A stretch of DNA of 15,720 bases from Bacillota bacterium (GTDB lineage Bacteria; Bacillota; Sulfobacillia; JABLXB01). Within the stretch, counting starts at the first letter, position 1; each line of letters starts with the position of its first letter. The notes beneath the pieces are model-generated. The model had not been told where the DNA came from and made no database searches. It saw only the letters and a list, made by a program, of their open reading frames with translations. This document shows positions 6,936 through 15,232 of the stretch, in pieces. A program made the position numbers and the translations under genes. The stretch covers positions 24,682-40,401 of the forward strand of contig JANLGA010000009.1 in NCBI GenBank assembly GCA_024653225.1. The letters are read 5' to 3'.

Positions 6936-6964
6936 GTGACTTTAGGGGTCGCGCATGGTATCTT
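6936..6964 (+). promoter_or_regulatory. Candidate sigma-A-type promoter for tig-clpP-clpX
   Basis: GTGACT (6936-6941, cf. TTGACA) and TATCTT (6959-6964, cf. TATAAT) are separated by 17 bp, with an extended -10 TG at 6956-6957. It is in an AT-rich stretch unusual for this window, downstream of the glp terminator. Transcription would begin about 54 nt before the tig ATG. The -35 match is partial. Confidence 0.45.
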
Positions 6965-7024
6965 TTTATTGTTGTGATCGCGGCGGCTCTCGGCAATTAC
7001 CAGAGACTGGGGGACCCATCATAA

Positions 7025-8347
7025 ATGAAAGTTGATGTGGAGAGGCTAGAGAAGAGCACGGTGGCATTGAACGTGGAAGTCGAACCCGAGACGGCGGACG
7101 AGGCGATTTCCAGGGCCTATCGGAGACTCGCGGCAAGGGTTGACATCCCGGGTTTCCGAAGGGGCAAGGCGCCCAGGCACATCCTGGAAAGACGCGTTGG
7201 TAGAACCAGGCTCCTCGACGAGGCCTTCAAGATCGCGTTTCCGGAAGTCTACCGGGATGCGGTGGCGGACGCGGGGATCGAACCCGTTGATGACCCCCAG
7301 GTCGAGGACTTCGAGATTGACCAAGGTAAACCCCTCAGGTTCAAGGTCAAGGTGGCAGTGAAGCCCGAGGTCAAACTCGGCGATTACAGGTCCGTGGCGC
7401 GGAGGCGCGAGGAGGTCACGGTAGGGCCGAACGAGGTTGATGCCGAGTTGGAGGCCCTGAGGGAGCGGCAGGCGCATCTGATCCCCGACGCTTCGGGGGA
7501 GGTAAGGGACGGCTCCCACGTCATCGTGGATCTACGGGGGTTCCTCGGGGAGACAGAGGTGCCCGGCCTGGCCGCGACGGGGCTCCAGTTGGCCGTCGGT
7601 TCGGCTTTTCCCATCCCGGGACTAGGGGAACAGCTGAGAGGGGCGAAAGCGGGCGAGACACGGGACGTCAGGGTCACCATGCCTGAGGAATACAGTGATC
7701 GCGAACTGGCGGGCAAGGAAGTCAGCCTGAAGGTCACGGTGAGAGAGGTCAAGAGGAAAGAATTACCGGAACTCGACGACGAATTCGCGAAGACGCAGGG
7801 CTCATTCGCGGATCTGAAGGAGTTGAGGGAGTGGGTTACGAATAGGCTTAGCGACCTCAAGAAAAGGCGGGCCAGGGCGGAGCACGAGGAGGCCGTCGTC
7901 CGGGAAGTAACGGATCTCTCGACTGTAGATATACCGGAGGTCATGATCGCGCGTCGCGCCCGGACGATGTTGGAGGACCTGGTCACCCGCCTGGGCCGTA
8001 ACGGCATAAGTCTACGGTCCTACCTGGAAGGAATCGGTCGGACGGAGGAGTCGTTCAAGCAGCAATTGTGGCAGGCCGCGGAACAGAAGGTCAAGACCGA
8101 GCTCGTGCTGGAAGCCGTCGCGTCGAAGGAAGGCATCGGGGCGACTAACGACGAAGTCAAGAAGGTCGTGGACAACCTGGCGTCGTCAACCGAGAAGGAC
8201 GGCGACAGGCTGTACGACGACCTCAGGGCTTCGGGCGCGATTCGTGGGTTCGAGAGGGCGCTGACGAACGAGAAGACGATCGAATTCCTGGCCGACATCG
8301 CCCACGCTAACGCGGTCGGCCGCGACAAGGAGGAGGGTACGAGTTGA
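7025..8347 (+). CDS. tig: Trigger factor, ribosome-associated chaperone and peptidyl-prolyl isomerase
   Basis: Trigger factor docks at the ribosomal exit tunnel and shields nascent chains. The 440-residue length is normal. The N-terminal ribosome-binding domain carries the signature G-F-R-R-G-K-A-P (43-50). The FKBP-type isomerase domain covers roughly residues 155-245 (D-G-S-H-V-I-V-D-L through the V-T-V-R-E-V-K strand), and the charged helical C-terminal domain fills the rest. The ATG at 7025 follows a GGGGGA about ten bases upstream and gives the usual M-K-V-x-V-E-x-L-E-K start. The stop TGA overlaps the clpP start codon by 4 nt, indicating translational coupling. It is the first gene of the quality-control cluster behind the promoter candidate at 6936-6964. 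Highly confident. Confidence 0.97.
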   Translation: MKVDVERLEKSTVALNVEVEPETADEAISRAYRRLAARVDIPGFRRGKAPRHILERRVGRTRLLDEAFKIAFPEVYRDAVADAGIEPVDDPQVEDFEIDQGKPLRFKVKVAVKPEVKLGDYRSVARRREEVTVGPNEVDAELEALRERQAHLIPDASGEVRDGSHVIVDLRGFLGETEVPGLAATGLQLAVGSAFPIPGLGEQLRGAKAGETRDVRVTMPEEYSDRELAGKEVSLKVTVREVKRKELPELDDEFAKTQGSFADLKELREWVTNRLSDLKKRRARAEHEEAVVREVTDLSTVDIPEVMIARRARTMLEDLVTRLGRNGISLRSYLEGIGRTEESFKQQLWQAAEQKVKTELVLEAVASKEGIGATNDEVKKVVDNLASSTEKDGDRLYDDLRASGAIRGFERALTNEKTIEFLADIAHANAVGRDKEEGTS

Positions 8348-8940
8348 GCTACCTTGTACCTATGGTGGTAGAACAGACGGCTCGCGGCGAACGGGCGTAC
8401 GACATATATTCCAGGCTGCTGAAGGACAGGATCATTTTTCTCGGCACGGCCCTGGATGACAACGTTGCGAACCTGGTCATAGCCCAGATGCTTTTCCTCG
8501 AAGTCGAGGATCCCGACAGGGATATTGCCATCTACATTAACTCGCCCGGCGGCTCGGTCACGGCCGGACTGGCGATCTACGACACAATGCAGTACATCAA
8601 GTGCGACGTGTCCACCATCTGCGTGGGGCTCGCAGCGAGCGCGGCGGCCGTCATTCTTACCGGCGGGACGAAGGGCAAACGATACAGCCTGCCCAATGCC
8701 AAGATGATGATCCACCAGCCCTGGGGCGGCGTACAGGGACAGGCCACCGAAATCCAGATACACGCAAAGGAAATACTCAGGACGAGGGAGCTTCTGAATA
8801 GGATACTCTCGAAACACACCGGCCAGCCGCTGGAGAAAATCGAGAGGGACACTGAAAGGGACTTCTACATGACGGCCGAGGAGGCAAGGAATTACGGGCT
8901 TGTGGATGACGTTCTGACCACTCGGGTCGCCAAGCAGTGA
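8344..8940 (+). CDS. clpP: ATP-dependent Clp protease proteolytic subunit
   Basis: ClpP forms the double-heptamer serine-protease barrel that degrades proteins delivered by ClpX. The 198-residue product starts M-S-Y-L-V-P-M-V-V-E-Q-T if the TTG at 8344 is used. That start has AAGGAGGAGG upstream and matches the conserved family N-terminus; an ATG at 8362 would lose it. The catalytic triad is S99 (in G-L-A-A-S), H124 (M-M-I-H-Q-P) and D173 (in E-R-D-T-E-R-D-F). Residue 100 after the catalytic Ser is Ala, where most ClpP proteins have Met (A-A-S-M). The gene overlaps tig by 4 nt, and clpX follows within 40 nt, so synthesis of peptidase and unfoldase is linked. Very confident. Confidence 0.97.
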   Translation: MSYLVPMVVEQTARGERAYDIYSRLLKDRIIFLGTALDDNVANLVIAQMLFLEVEDPDRDIAIYINSPGGSVTAGLAIYDTMQYIKCDVSTICVGLAASAAAVILTGGTKGKRYSLPNAKMMIHQPWGGVQGQATEIQIHAKEILRTRELLNRILSKHTGQPLEKIERDTERDFYMTAEEARNYGLVDDVLTTRVAKQ

Positions 8941-8976
8941 TCCCTTCGGTCCCCCGGGAAAGGGGTGCGACAAGGA

Positions 8977-10242
8977 GTGTTCAAGTTCAGCGACGACAAG
9001 GGCCAACTCAAGTGCTCTTTTTGTGGTAAGTACCAGGAACAAGTGAAGCGGCTCGTCGCGGGCCCGGGGGTCTACATCTGCGACGAATGCGTCGAGCTGT
9101 GCAACGAGATAATAGAGGAAGAGCTGGGCGACGAGGCCGAGTTCGAGCTGAAGGACGTCCCCAAGCCCAGGGAGATCAAGGCGTTCCTGGACCAGTACGT
9201 GATCGGCCAAGAAAAGGCGAAAAAGATCCTGTCAGTGGCCGTGTACAATCACTACAAGCGGGTGAACCTCGGCGGCAAGATTGATGACGTGGAGGTCCAG
9301 AAGTCGAACATCATAATGCTCGGTCCCACCGGGTCGGGCAAGACGCTGCTCGCCCAGACGCTGGCCAGGATGCTCAACGTGCCGTTCGCCATCGCCGACG
9401 CCACCACGCTGACGGAGGCGGGCTACGTCGGCGAGGATGTCGAGAATATCCTGCTGAAGCTGGTGCAAGCCGCCGACTACGACGTGGAAAAGGCCGAGAA
9501 GGGCATAGTGTACATTGACGAGATCGACAAAATAGCGAGGAAATCGGAGAACCCGTCCATCACCCGCGACGTTTCCGGAGAGGGAGTCCAGCAAGCCCTA
9601 CTCAAGATACTCGAGGGAACGGTGGCAAACGTCCCACCGCAGGGCGGCAGGAAGCATCCCCACCAGGAGTTCATACAGGTAGATACGACGAACATCCTGT
9701 TCATATGCGGCGGTGCCTTCGAGAGCATAGACAAGATAATACAGAACAGGGTCGGGCAGAAGGTCATGGGTTTCGGAGCCGACGTGAGGTCGAAACAAGA
9801 ACGGCGCATCGGCGAGATCCTTGAGCAGATCCTGCCCCAGGACCTCCTGAAGTTCGGCATGATCCCGGAATTCGTGGGTCGTGTTCCCGTCATAGTGACC
9901 CTGGATGCGCTGGATGAAGATGCGCTGGTGAGAATACTCACCGAACCGAAGAACGCGCTCGTGAAGCAGTACGAGAAGTTCTTCGAGCTGGACGGGGTCG
10001 TCCTGGAGTTCAAGGAGGATGCCCTTCGGGCCATAGCGAGGGAGGCCATGAAACGAGGCACCGGTGCTCGCGGGCTCAGGGCGATAATCGAGGAAGTCAT
10101 GCTCGATGTAATGTACGACATCCCTTCCAGGGGGGACATATCCAAGTGCGTTGTGACGAAGGACGTGGTTCTCAAGAAGGAACCGCCGATCCTCGTCACG
10201 TCCTCCGAGCGAAAAGCGAAGAAGCGGGAGGAAACCGCCTGA
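8977..10242 (+). CDS. clpX: ATP-dependent Clp protease ATP-binding subunit ClpX
   Basis: ClpX is the AAA+ hexamer that unfolds tagged substrates and threads them into ClpP. The 421-residue protein has an N-terminal zinc-binding domain with C13, C16, C35 and C38, Walker A G-P-T-G-S-G-K-T (116-123), and Walker B ending D181-E182 in V-Y-I-D-E-I-D-K-I. The ClpP-docking tripeptide at 264-266 reads M-G-F instead of the common I-G-F, still followed by G-A. GTG at 8977 is preferred because it yields the standard M-F-K-F-S-D-D-K-G-Q-L-K-C start; an in-frame GTG at 8965 would add four residues. The Shine-Dalgarno region (GGGAAAGGGG, 8956-8965) is compatible with 8977 but rather distant. The gene follows clpP directly. 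Identification is certain, start less so. Confidence 0.96.
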   Translation: MFKFSDDKGQLKCSFCGKYQEQVKRLVAGPGVYICDECVELCNEIIEEELGDEAEFELKDVPKPREIKAFLDQYVIGQEKAKKILSVAVYNHYKRVNLGGKIDDVEVQKSNIIMLGPTGSGKTLLAQTLARMLNVPFAIADATTLTEAGYVGEDVENILLKLVQAADYDVEKAEKGIVYIDEIDKIARKSENPSITRDVSGEGVQQALLKILEGTVANVPPQGGRKHPHQEFIQVDTTNILFICGGAFESIDKIIQNRVGQKVMGFGADVRSKQERRIGEILEQILPQDLLKFGMIPEFVGRVPVIVTLDALDEDALVRILTEPKNALVKQYEKFFELDGVVLEFKEDALRAIAREAMKRGTGARGLRAIIEEVMLDVMYDIPSRGDISKCVVTKDVVLKKEPPILVTSSERKAKKREETA

Positions 10243-10368
10243 CCGCGAATACGGGACCCGGACGGACGGCGTGCATCGCCCGGCGGGCCGAACGCCCCCG
10301 GGCGACGCTATTTAATTTCCCGCCCCGAGGGAATAATGTCGCAAGACAGGTTTTTCGGGGGTTCACTG

Positions 10369-12000
10369 ATGTCCTCTGGGATTCTTGGCTACGTCCAATT
10401 CTTCTTCGCGGTGGTCATCGGGCTGTACTTCTGGAACCTGCTCAGGTCGCAGCAGGGCAACAAGGTGGCGGTGGAGCGGGAGTCCAGGAAGGAAATAGAG
10501 AAGTTCAGGAGACTCAGGGAGATCTCGCTCAGCGAGCCCTTGTCCGAGAAGACGAGACCCGCGTCTTTCTCGGAGATCGTCGGACAGGAAGAAGGGTTGC
10601 GGGCGCTGCGCGCCGCCCTGTGCGGGCCGAATCCGCAGCACGTCCTGATCTATGGCCCGCCCGGGGTGGGCAAGACGGCGGCGGCCCGCCTGGTCCTCGA
10701 GGAGTACTCGAAGTTCGTCGAGCTGGATGCGACCACGGCGCGCTTCGACGAGAGGGGAATAGCCGACCCGCTCATAGGGTCGGTACATGACCCCATCTAC
10801 CAGGGCGCCGGTCCCCTCGGGATGGCCGGTATTCCCCAGCCCAAGCCCGGAGCGGTCACGAAAGCCCACGGCGGGATCCTATTCATTGACGAGATAGGAG
10901 AGCTTCACCCCATCCAGATGAACAAGCTGCTTAAGGTGCTCGAGGACAGGAAGGTGTTCCTCGAGAGCGCGTACTACAGCCCGGAGGACACCAACATACC
11001 CAGGCACATCCACGACATCTTCGAGAATGGGCTGCCCGCCGATTTCCGGATGGTCGGAGCCACCACCCGCGTCCCCGAGGAGATCCCTGCGGCTATACGC
11101 AGCAGGTGCATGGAGGTTTTCTTCCGCCCCCTGAAGCCGGACGAGGTCTCGCTCATCGCCGTGAACGCGGCGAAGAAGATAGACTACGAACTGGAGGAGA
11201 GGGCGGTGGAGGTCATCCGCAAGTACGCGACGAACGGGCGGGAGGCGGTCAACTTCATCCAGCTCGCCGCGGGCCTCGCACTGTCGGACTCGCGGAAGAC
11301 CATAAGGGCGGAGGACATCGAGTGGGTGGTGGCGAGCGGGCAGTACAATCCGCGACCCGAAAAGAAAGTGGCCGACAAGCCGCAGGTCGGCGTGGCGAAC
11401 GCCTTGGCGGTCTACGGACCGAACGTGGCGATGCTAATAGAGATCGAGGTGGCCACCGTGGTCGCCGCGGGAAAGGGGAAGGGGAAGGTGACCATCACCG
11501 GGGTTATCGAAGAGGAGGAAATGGGAGGCATGGGGAGGACCGTGCGAAGGAAGAGCATGGCGATGGGTTCGCTTCAGAACGTGTTGACGGTCCTCCGTTG
11601 CGTGATGGACGTGGACCCCTACGACTACGACATCCACGTGAATTTCCCCGGAGGCATACCGGTGGACGGCCCGTCCGCGGGCATCGCCATGGCGACCGCG
11701 ATCTACTCTTCGCTGACGGGAATACCGGTTGACAACAGAGTCGCGATGACGGGGGAAGTGTCCATCCGCGGCATGGTGAAGCCGGTGGGAGGGGTAACGG
11801 CGAAGGTATCGGCGGCGCGGGAAGCGGGTGCGGCGCGTGTGCTGATCCCCCGCGAGAACTGGCAGGACCTGTTCAAAGATGAAAGGGACGTCGAGGTGGT
11901 CCCGGTGGACACAGTGGATGAGGCGATATCGCTCGCGCTCGTGCGCAGCGCCTCCTACCGCCGGACTCCGTGCGACGCGACCGCCGCGGTAAGGTGTTGA
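10369..12000 (+). CDS. lonB: ATP-dependent protease LonB (membrane-anchored, Bacillus type)
   Basis: LonB is an AAA+ Ser-Lys protease without the large LonA N-terminal domain. In the 543-residue product, residues about 5-23 form one hydrophobic anchor (F-F-F-A-V-V-I-G-L-Y-F-W), followed by S-E-P-L-S-E-K and the AAA+ domain with Walker A G-P-P-G-V-G-K-T (96-103) and I-L-F-I-D-E-I-G-E-L as Walker B. The protease domain has S436 (D-G-P-S-A-G) and K479 (T-A-K-V-S-A). I prefer ATG 10369 because it aligns with the known Bacillus LonB start and has GGGGG upstream; ATG 10336 would add 11 residues. In B. subtilis LonB works in the forespore, so its presence hints at, but does not prove, sporulation ability. 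The 126-nt gap to clpX shows no clear terminator. The C-terminal tail beyond the last conserved helix is poorly conserved. Confident. Confidence 0.95.
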   Translation: MSSGILGYVQFFFAVVIGLYFWNLLRSQQGNKVAVERESRKEIEKFRRLREISLSEPLSEKTRPASFSEIVGQEEGLRALRAALCGPNPQHVLIYGPPGVGKTAAARLVLEEYSKFVELDATTARFDERGIADPLIGSVHDPIYQGAGPLGMAGIPQPKPGAVTKAHGGILFIDEIGELHPIQMNKLLKVLEDRKVFLESAYYSPEDTNIPRHIHDIFENGLPADFRMVGATTRVPEEIPAAIRSRCMEVFFRPLKPDEVSLIAVNAAKKIDYELEERAVEVIRKYATNGREAVNFIQLAAGLALSDSRKTIRAEDIEWVVASGQYNPRPEKKVADKPQVGVANALAVYGPNVAMLIEIEVATVVAAGKGKGKVTITGVIEEEEMGGMGRTVRRKSMAMGSLQNVLTVLRCVMDVDPYDYDIHVNFPGGIPVDGPSAGIAMATAIYSSLTGIPVDNRVAMTGEVSIRGMVKPVGGVTAKVSAAREAGAARVLIPRENWQDLFKDERDVEVVPVDTVDEAISLALVRSASYRRTPCDATAAVRC

Positions 12001-12007
12001 CGGATTG

Positions 12008-12036
12008 TTGCCCCTTCCCTCCCGGAATGCTAAGAT
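12008..12036 (+). promoter_or_regulatory. Candidate promoter upstream of the hydrolase pseudogene and lonA
   Basis: TTGCCC (12008-12013) and TAAGAT (12031-12036) are spaced by exactly 17 bp, with an extended -10 TG at 12028-12029. It begins 8 nt after the lonB stop and is 36 nt before the GTG of the hydrolase reading frame. Since that gene is broken, its present use may be to transcribe lonA. Confidence 0.5.
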
Positions 12037-12071
12037 GAATTTGCCCCGAGACGAGGGAGTGGGAGAGGGAC

Positions 12072-12690
12072 GTGAGGATTTCCGCCATACAGTTCGACGT
12101 CAAGTTCGGGGATACCGGCGCTAACCGGTCCGCCGTCCGTCGCTTGGTGGAGGCGGCCTCGACGACCGACCCTCCCCCTGACGTGATCGTCCTCCCGGAG
12201 ATGTGGAACACCGGGTACTCCCTCCACAACGTGCGCGACATCTGTGACCGCGACGGAGAACCCACCAAGAGCCTCATATCCGGGTTGTGTAGGAGGTTCC
12301 GGGTCAACATCCTGGCCGGATCGGTCGCGGACATGCGCGACGGGCGGTGTTCAACACGTGCTATGTGTTCGACCGTGCCGGCAAGGAACTCGCGAGGTAC
12401 AGCAAGGCGCACAGGTTTCGCCCTATGGGCGAGCACGAATGCATCGAACCGGGCGGCCGCCCGCCCGTATTCGAAATAGACGGAATGAAGTGCGGCGTCA
12501 TGATATGTTACGACCTACGTTTCCCCGAGCTTGCGCGCGGCCTCGCCCTGGATGGCGCTCACGTGCTGTTCGTCCCCGCGCAGTGGCCGAGGCCGAGGTG
12601 ACGCGCGCCAGGCGTGCCATACCAGTGTTCGAGGGCAGGCGGCCGGAAATCTATTCCCTCGAGCACAAGAAATACCAGGACGAGCAGTGA
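12072..12690 (+). pseudogene. Carbon-nitrogen hydrolase (nitrilase superfamily, MtnU/omega-amidase-like), frameshifted and internally deleted
   Basis: From GTG 12072 the frame encodes a nitrilase N-terminus with the catalytic Glu (residue 43, L-P-E-M-W-N-T-G-Y) and continues to A-G-S-V-A-D-M-R-D-G-R. At about 12345-12347 the homology moves to another frame, as if one G were missing from CGGGTG. That second frame carries V-F-N-T-C-Y-V-F-D, the catalytic Lys (codon 12404, Y-S-K-A-H-R-F) and the catalytic Cys (codon 12506, M-I-C-Y-D-L-R-F-P-E). It stops at 12599-12601 right after P-A-Q-W-P. In a third frame the family's C-terminal end follows at once (R-A-I-P-V-F-E-G-R-R-P-E-I-Y), ending with TGA at 12688. 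Roughly 60 residues that normally lie between these blocks are absent. The junction sits in a doubled GGCCGA (12585-12596). Intact members hydrolyse small amides such as alpha-ketoglutaramate. The single G could be a sequencing error; the internal deletion is harder to explain that way. Confidence 0.82.
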
Positions 12691-12793
12691 ATCCACATGA
12701 TGCAGGACCGTGGCGGTTCGTAGTAAAATTGCGTATGATACCCGCGCTTCATCGAGTATCGCTGATCGGCACAACCACCCGGGAGGTCCGTCC

Positions 12794-15127
12794 ATGGCCG
12801 AGGTCAGGAATGCAAGAGAATACCCGCTCCTGCCCTTGCGAGGAGTATACGTGTTCCCGAGCATGGTGGTGCCGCTCGAGGTAGGCCGGGCGAGGTCCGT
12901 TAACGCCATAGAGGAGGCGGCGACCAGAGACAGGCTGTTGGTGCTGGCGACTCAGAAAGATGTCGAGGTGGACCAGCCGTCCCCTGCGGACATATACCCC
13001 GTCGGTGCGCTCGCCGAGATAAAGCAGGTCGCAAGGAACCCGGGCGGCAACATGAGGGTCGTCGTGGAGGGCAAGGCGAGGGTCAGGATCGAAGAGTACG
13101 TTTCGCAGGAGCCGTGTTTCAGGGTAGTGGCCCGCGAGCTGAGCGACGTATACGACAAGCCGCAGGAAATTGACGTCCTGATGAAGGCGCTGCTGCAGGA
13201 GTACGAGCAGTACGTGAGGACTTCCAGGAAAGCCCCCCTTGAGGCGCTCGCGTCGCTCGGGAGCATACGGGAGCCGGGCAAGCTGGCGGACACGATCGCC
13301 GCACACCTGTCTCTCAGGAACGAAGATAAGCAGAGGATCTTGGAAGCCGTCAGCGTGAGCGAGCGGCTGGAAGCGGTACTGGGGATAATCAGCCGCGAGG
13401 CGGAGCTCGCGGACCTGGAGAAGAGGATAAACGCCAGGGTCAGGAAGCAGATAGAGAAGACGCAGAGAGAGTACTATCTGAGGGAGCAGATGAAGGCGAT
13501 CCAGCGGGAGCTCGGCGAACGGGACGACAAGTCGAGCGAAGGCGATGAGTACCGGCAGAAGATCTCGCAGCTCGGCCTGCCCAAAGAGGTCGAGGAGAAG
13601 GCGCTCAAGGAAGTCGAACGGCTCGACAAGATGCCCCCGATGGCGGCGGAGGCCGTCGTCGTGCGCACCTATCTCGACTGGATAGTGTCTTTGCCCTGGA
13701 CGGTCCAGACGGAGGATCGCCTGGATATTGGCGTCGTGGAAAGGATCCTGGACGAGGACCACTACGGGCTCGAGAAAGTGAAGGAAAGGATAGTGGAATT
13801 CCTGGCGATCCGGCAGCTCGTGAAGAAGCTGAAGGGGCCGATCCTGTGCCTGATCGGGCCGCCCGGGGTGGGGAAGACCTCGCTTGCCAAGTCCATAGCG
13901 AGGGCATTGCAGAGGAAATTCGTCCGGATCTCGCTCGGAGGCATACGGGACGAGGCGGAGATAAGGGGCCACCGCCGGACATACGTCGGCGCCCTGCCGG
14001 GGCGGATAATCCAGGGAATGAAGCAAGCGGGTTCGAAGAACCCCGTCTTCCTGATGGACGAAATAGACAAGCTGAGCTCGGACTTCCGGGGCGATCCGGC
14101 CTCCGCGCTGCTCGAGGTGCTCGATCCCGAGCAGAACAGCGGCTTCAGCGATCACTACCTGGAGATCCCGTTCGATCTCTCGAACGTGATGTTCGTCACC
14201 ACGGCGAACGTCTCTCACAGTATCCCGAAGCCGCTCCTGGACAGGATGGAAGTCATCAACATCCCCGGGTATACCGAGGAAGAGAAGATCAAGATAGCCG
14301 AGAAGTTCCTGGTACCGAAGCAGATGACCGAACACGGCCTCGAACCGGCCCACTTGCAGGTGACGGAAGCGGCCATAAGGAGCATCATTCGCGGGTACAC
14401 CAGGGAGGCGGGCGTCAGGAACCTGGAGCGGGAGATCGCCTCGATTTGCAGGAAATCGGCGAAGCAAGTAGTGGCGGGCCGCGACAAGCCGATCAAGGTG
14501 ACGGCCCGTAACCTGAAGAAGTTCATCGGGGTCCAACGTTACCGCTACGGCAAGGCGGAGCGGGAAAACGAGGTCGGAATAGCGATGGGGGTCGCCGTCA
14601 CCGATGCAGGCGGCGACGTCATGCCCATCGAGGTCTCCCTGATGAAAGGCAAGGGGAACCTCCTCTTGACCGGGAAGCTCGGGGACGTGATGAAAGAATC
14701 CGCGCAGGCGGGATTCAGCTACGTGCGGTCGCGAACGGGAAACCTCGGGATTGACCAGGATTTCCACGAGAAATACGACATTCACGTACACGTGCCGGAG
14801 GGCGCGATCCCGAAGGACGGGCCGAGCGCCGGCATAACCATGGCGGCCGCGCTGGTGAGCGCCCTGACAAGCCGGCCGGTGCGCAACGACGTGGCCATGA
14901 CCGGCGAGATCACCCTGCGCGGGAGGGTGTTGCCCGTCGGCGGGATCAAGGAGAAGGTTCTCGCCGCACACAGGGCGGGCATAGAGACTATGATAATGCC
15001 CGGTGAAAACGGAAAGGACCTGGAGGAAGTCCCCGCGAACGTCAGGAGGAAGATGAAGTTCGTGCTCGTGGACCACATGGACGAAGTGCTGAAGCACGCT
15101 TTGGCCGGGACGGAGATGTCCGGCTGA
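12794..15127 (+). CDS. lon: ATP-dependent protease La (LonA)
   Basis: LonA is the soluble AAA+ Ser-Lys protease that degrades misfolded and some regulatory proteins. The 777-residue product has the full architecture: N-terminal substrate-binding LAN domain from L-P-L-R-G-V-Y-V-F-P (about residues 13-22), a coiled-coil region near 200-270 with Y-Y-L-R-E-Q-M-K-A-I, Walker A G-P-P-G-V-G-K-T (355-362), Walker B V-F-L-M-D-E-I-D-K-L, and the protease domain with catalytic S678 (D-G-P-S-A-G) and K721. These nearly match E. coli S679 and K722. The ATG at 12794 follows GGGAGGT (12781-12787) and gives the usual N-terminus; the frame is open further upstream without a ribosome-binding site. The 103-nt gap upstream holds only a poor promoter match. 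No T-tailed terminator is evident downstream, where an insertion sequence begins about 50 nt after the stop. Certain. Confidence 0.98.
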   Translation: MAEVRNAREYPLLPLRGVYVFPSMVVPLEVGRARSVNAIEEAATRDRLLVLATQKDVEVDQPSPADIYPVGALAEIKQVARNPGGNMRVVVEGKARVRIEEYVSQEPCFRVVARELSDVYDKPQEIDVLMKALLQEYEQYVRTSRKAPLEALASLGSIREPGKLADTIAAHLSLRNEDKQRILEAVSVSERLEAVLGIISREAELADLEKRINARVRKQIEKTQREYYLREQMKAIQRELGERDDKSSEGDEYRQKISQLGLPKEVEEKALKEVERLDKMPPMAAEAVVVRTYLDWIVSLPWTVQTEDRLDIGVVERILDEDHYGLEKVKERIVEFLAIRQLVKKLKGPILCLIGPPGVGKTSLAKSIARALQRKFVRISLGGIRDEAEIRGHRRTYVGALPGRIIQGMKQAGSKNPVFLMDEIDKLSSDFRGDPASALLEVLDPEQNSGFSDHYLEIPFDLSNVMFVTTANVSHSIPKPLLDRMEVINIPGYTEEEKIKIAEKFLVPKQMTEHGLEPAHLQVTEAAIRSIIRGYTREAGVRNLEREIASICRKSAKQVVAGRDKPIKVTARNLKKFIGVQRYRYGKAERENEVGIAMGVAVTDAGGDVMPIEVSLMKGKGNLLLTGKLGDVMKESAQAGFSYVRSRTGNLGIDQDFHEKYDIHVHVPEGAIPKDGPSAGITMAAALVSALTSRPVRNDVAMTGEITLRGRVLPVGGIKEKVLAAHRAGIETMIMPGENGKDLEEVPANVRRKMKFVLVDHMDEVLKHALAGTEMSG

Positions 15128-15179
15128 ACCGGCCGGGCCGACGCCTTCGCGTGACGGACCCTCCCCCAAATCTTCGCGT

Positions 15180-15223
15180 GTTGCCTCACGTAAGAATCTA
15201 AACGAAGGGGATTCGTTGCCTCA
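15180..15223. repeat. Subterminal repeats and small hairpin at the insertion-sequence end
   Basis: GTTGCCTCA occurs at 15180-15188 and again at 15215-15223 as a direct repeat with 35-bp period. Between and overlapping them, AACGAA (15201-15206) and TTCGTT (15212-15217) form a 6-bp hairpin with a 5-nt loop. The features fit transposase-binding sites at an IS end, which is inference. Confidence 0.5.
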
Positions 15224-15232
15224 GATGTTTTT

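Noticed and set aside
8942..8965. CCCTT...AAGGG pairing between clpP and clpX as a terminator
   Set aside because: Only about 5 bp, no T-tract, and it overlaps the clpX translation start region.
12724..12739. TATGAT (12734-12739) and TAAAAT (12724-12729) as -10 boxes of a lonA promoter
   Set aside because: No acceptable -35 hexamer lies 16-18 bp upstream of either. A promoter is possible but not supported.
12749..15169. About 800-codon open frame on the - strand opposite lonA
   Set aside because: It exactly shadows lonA. Absence of stops follows from the third-position GC bias; no family resemblance.
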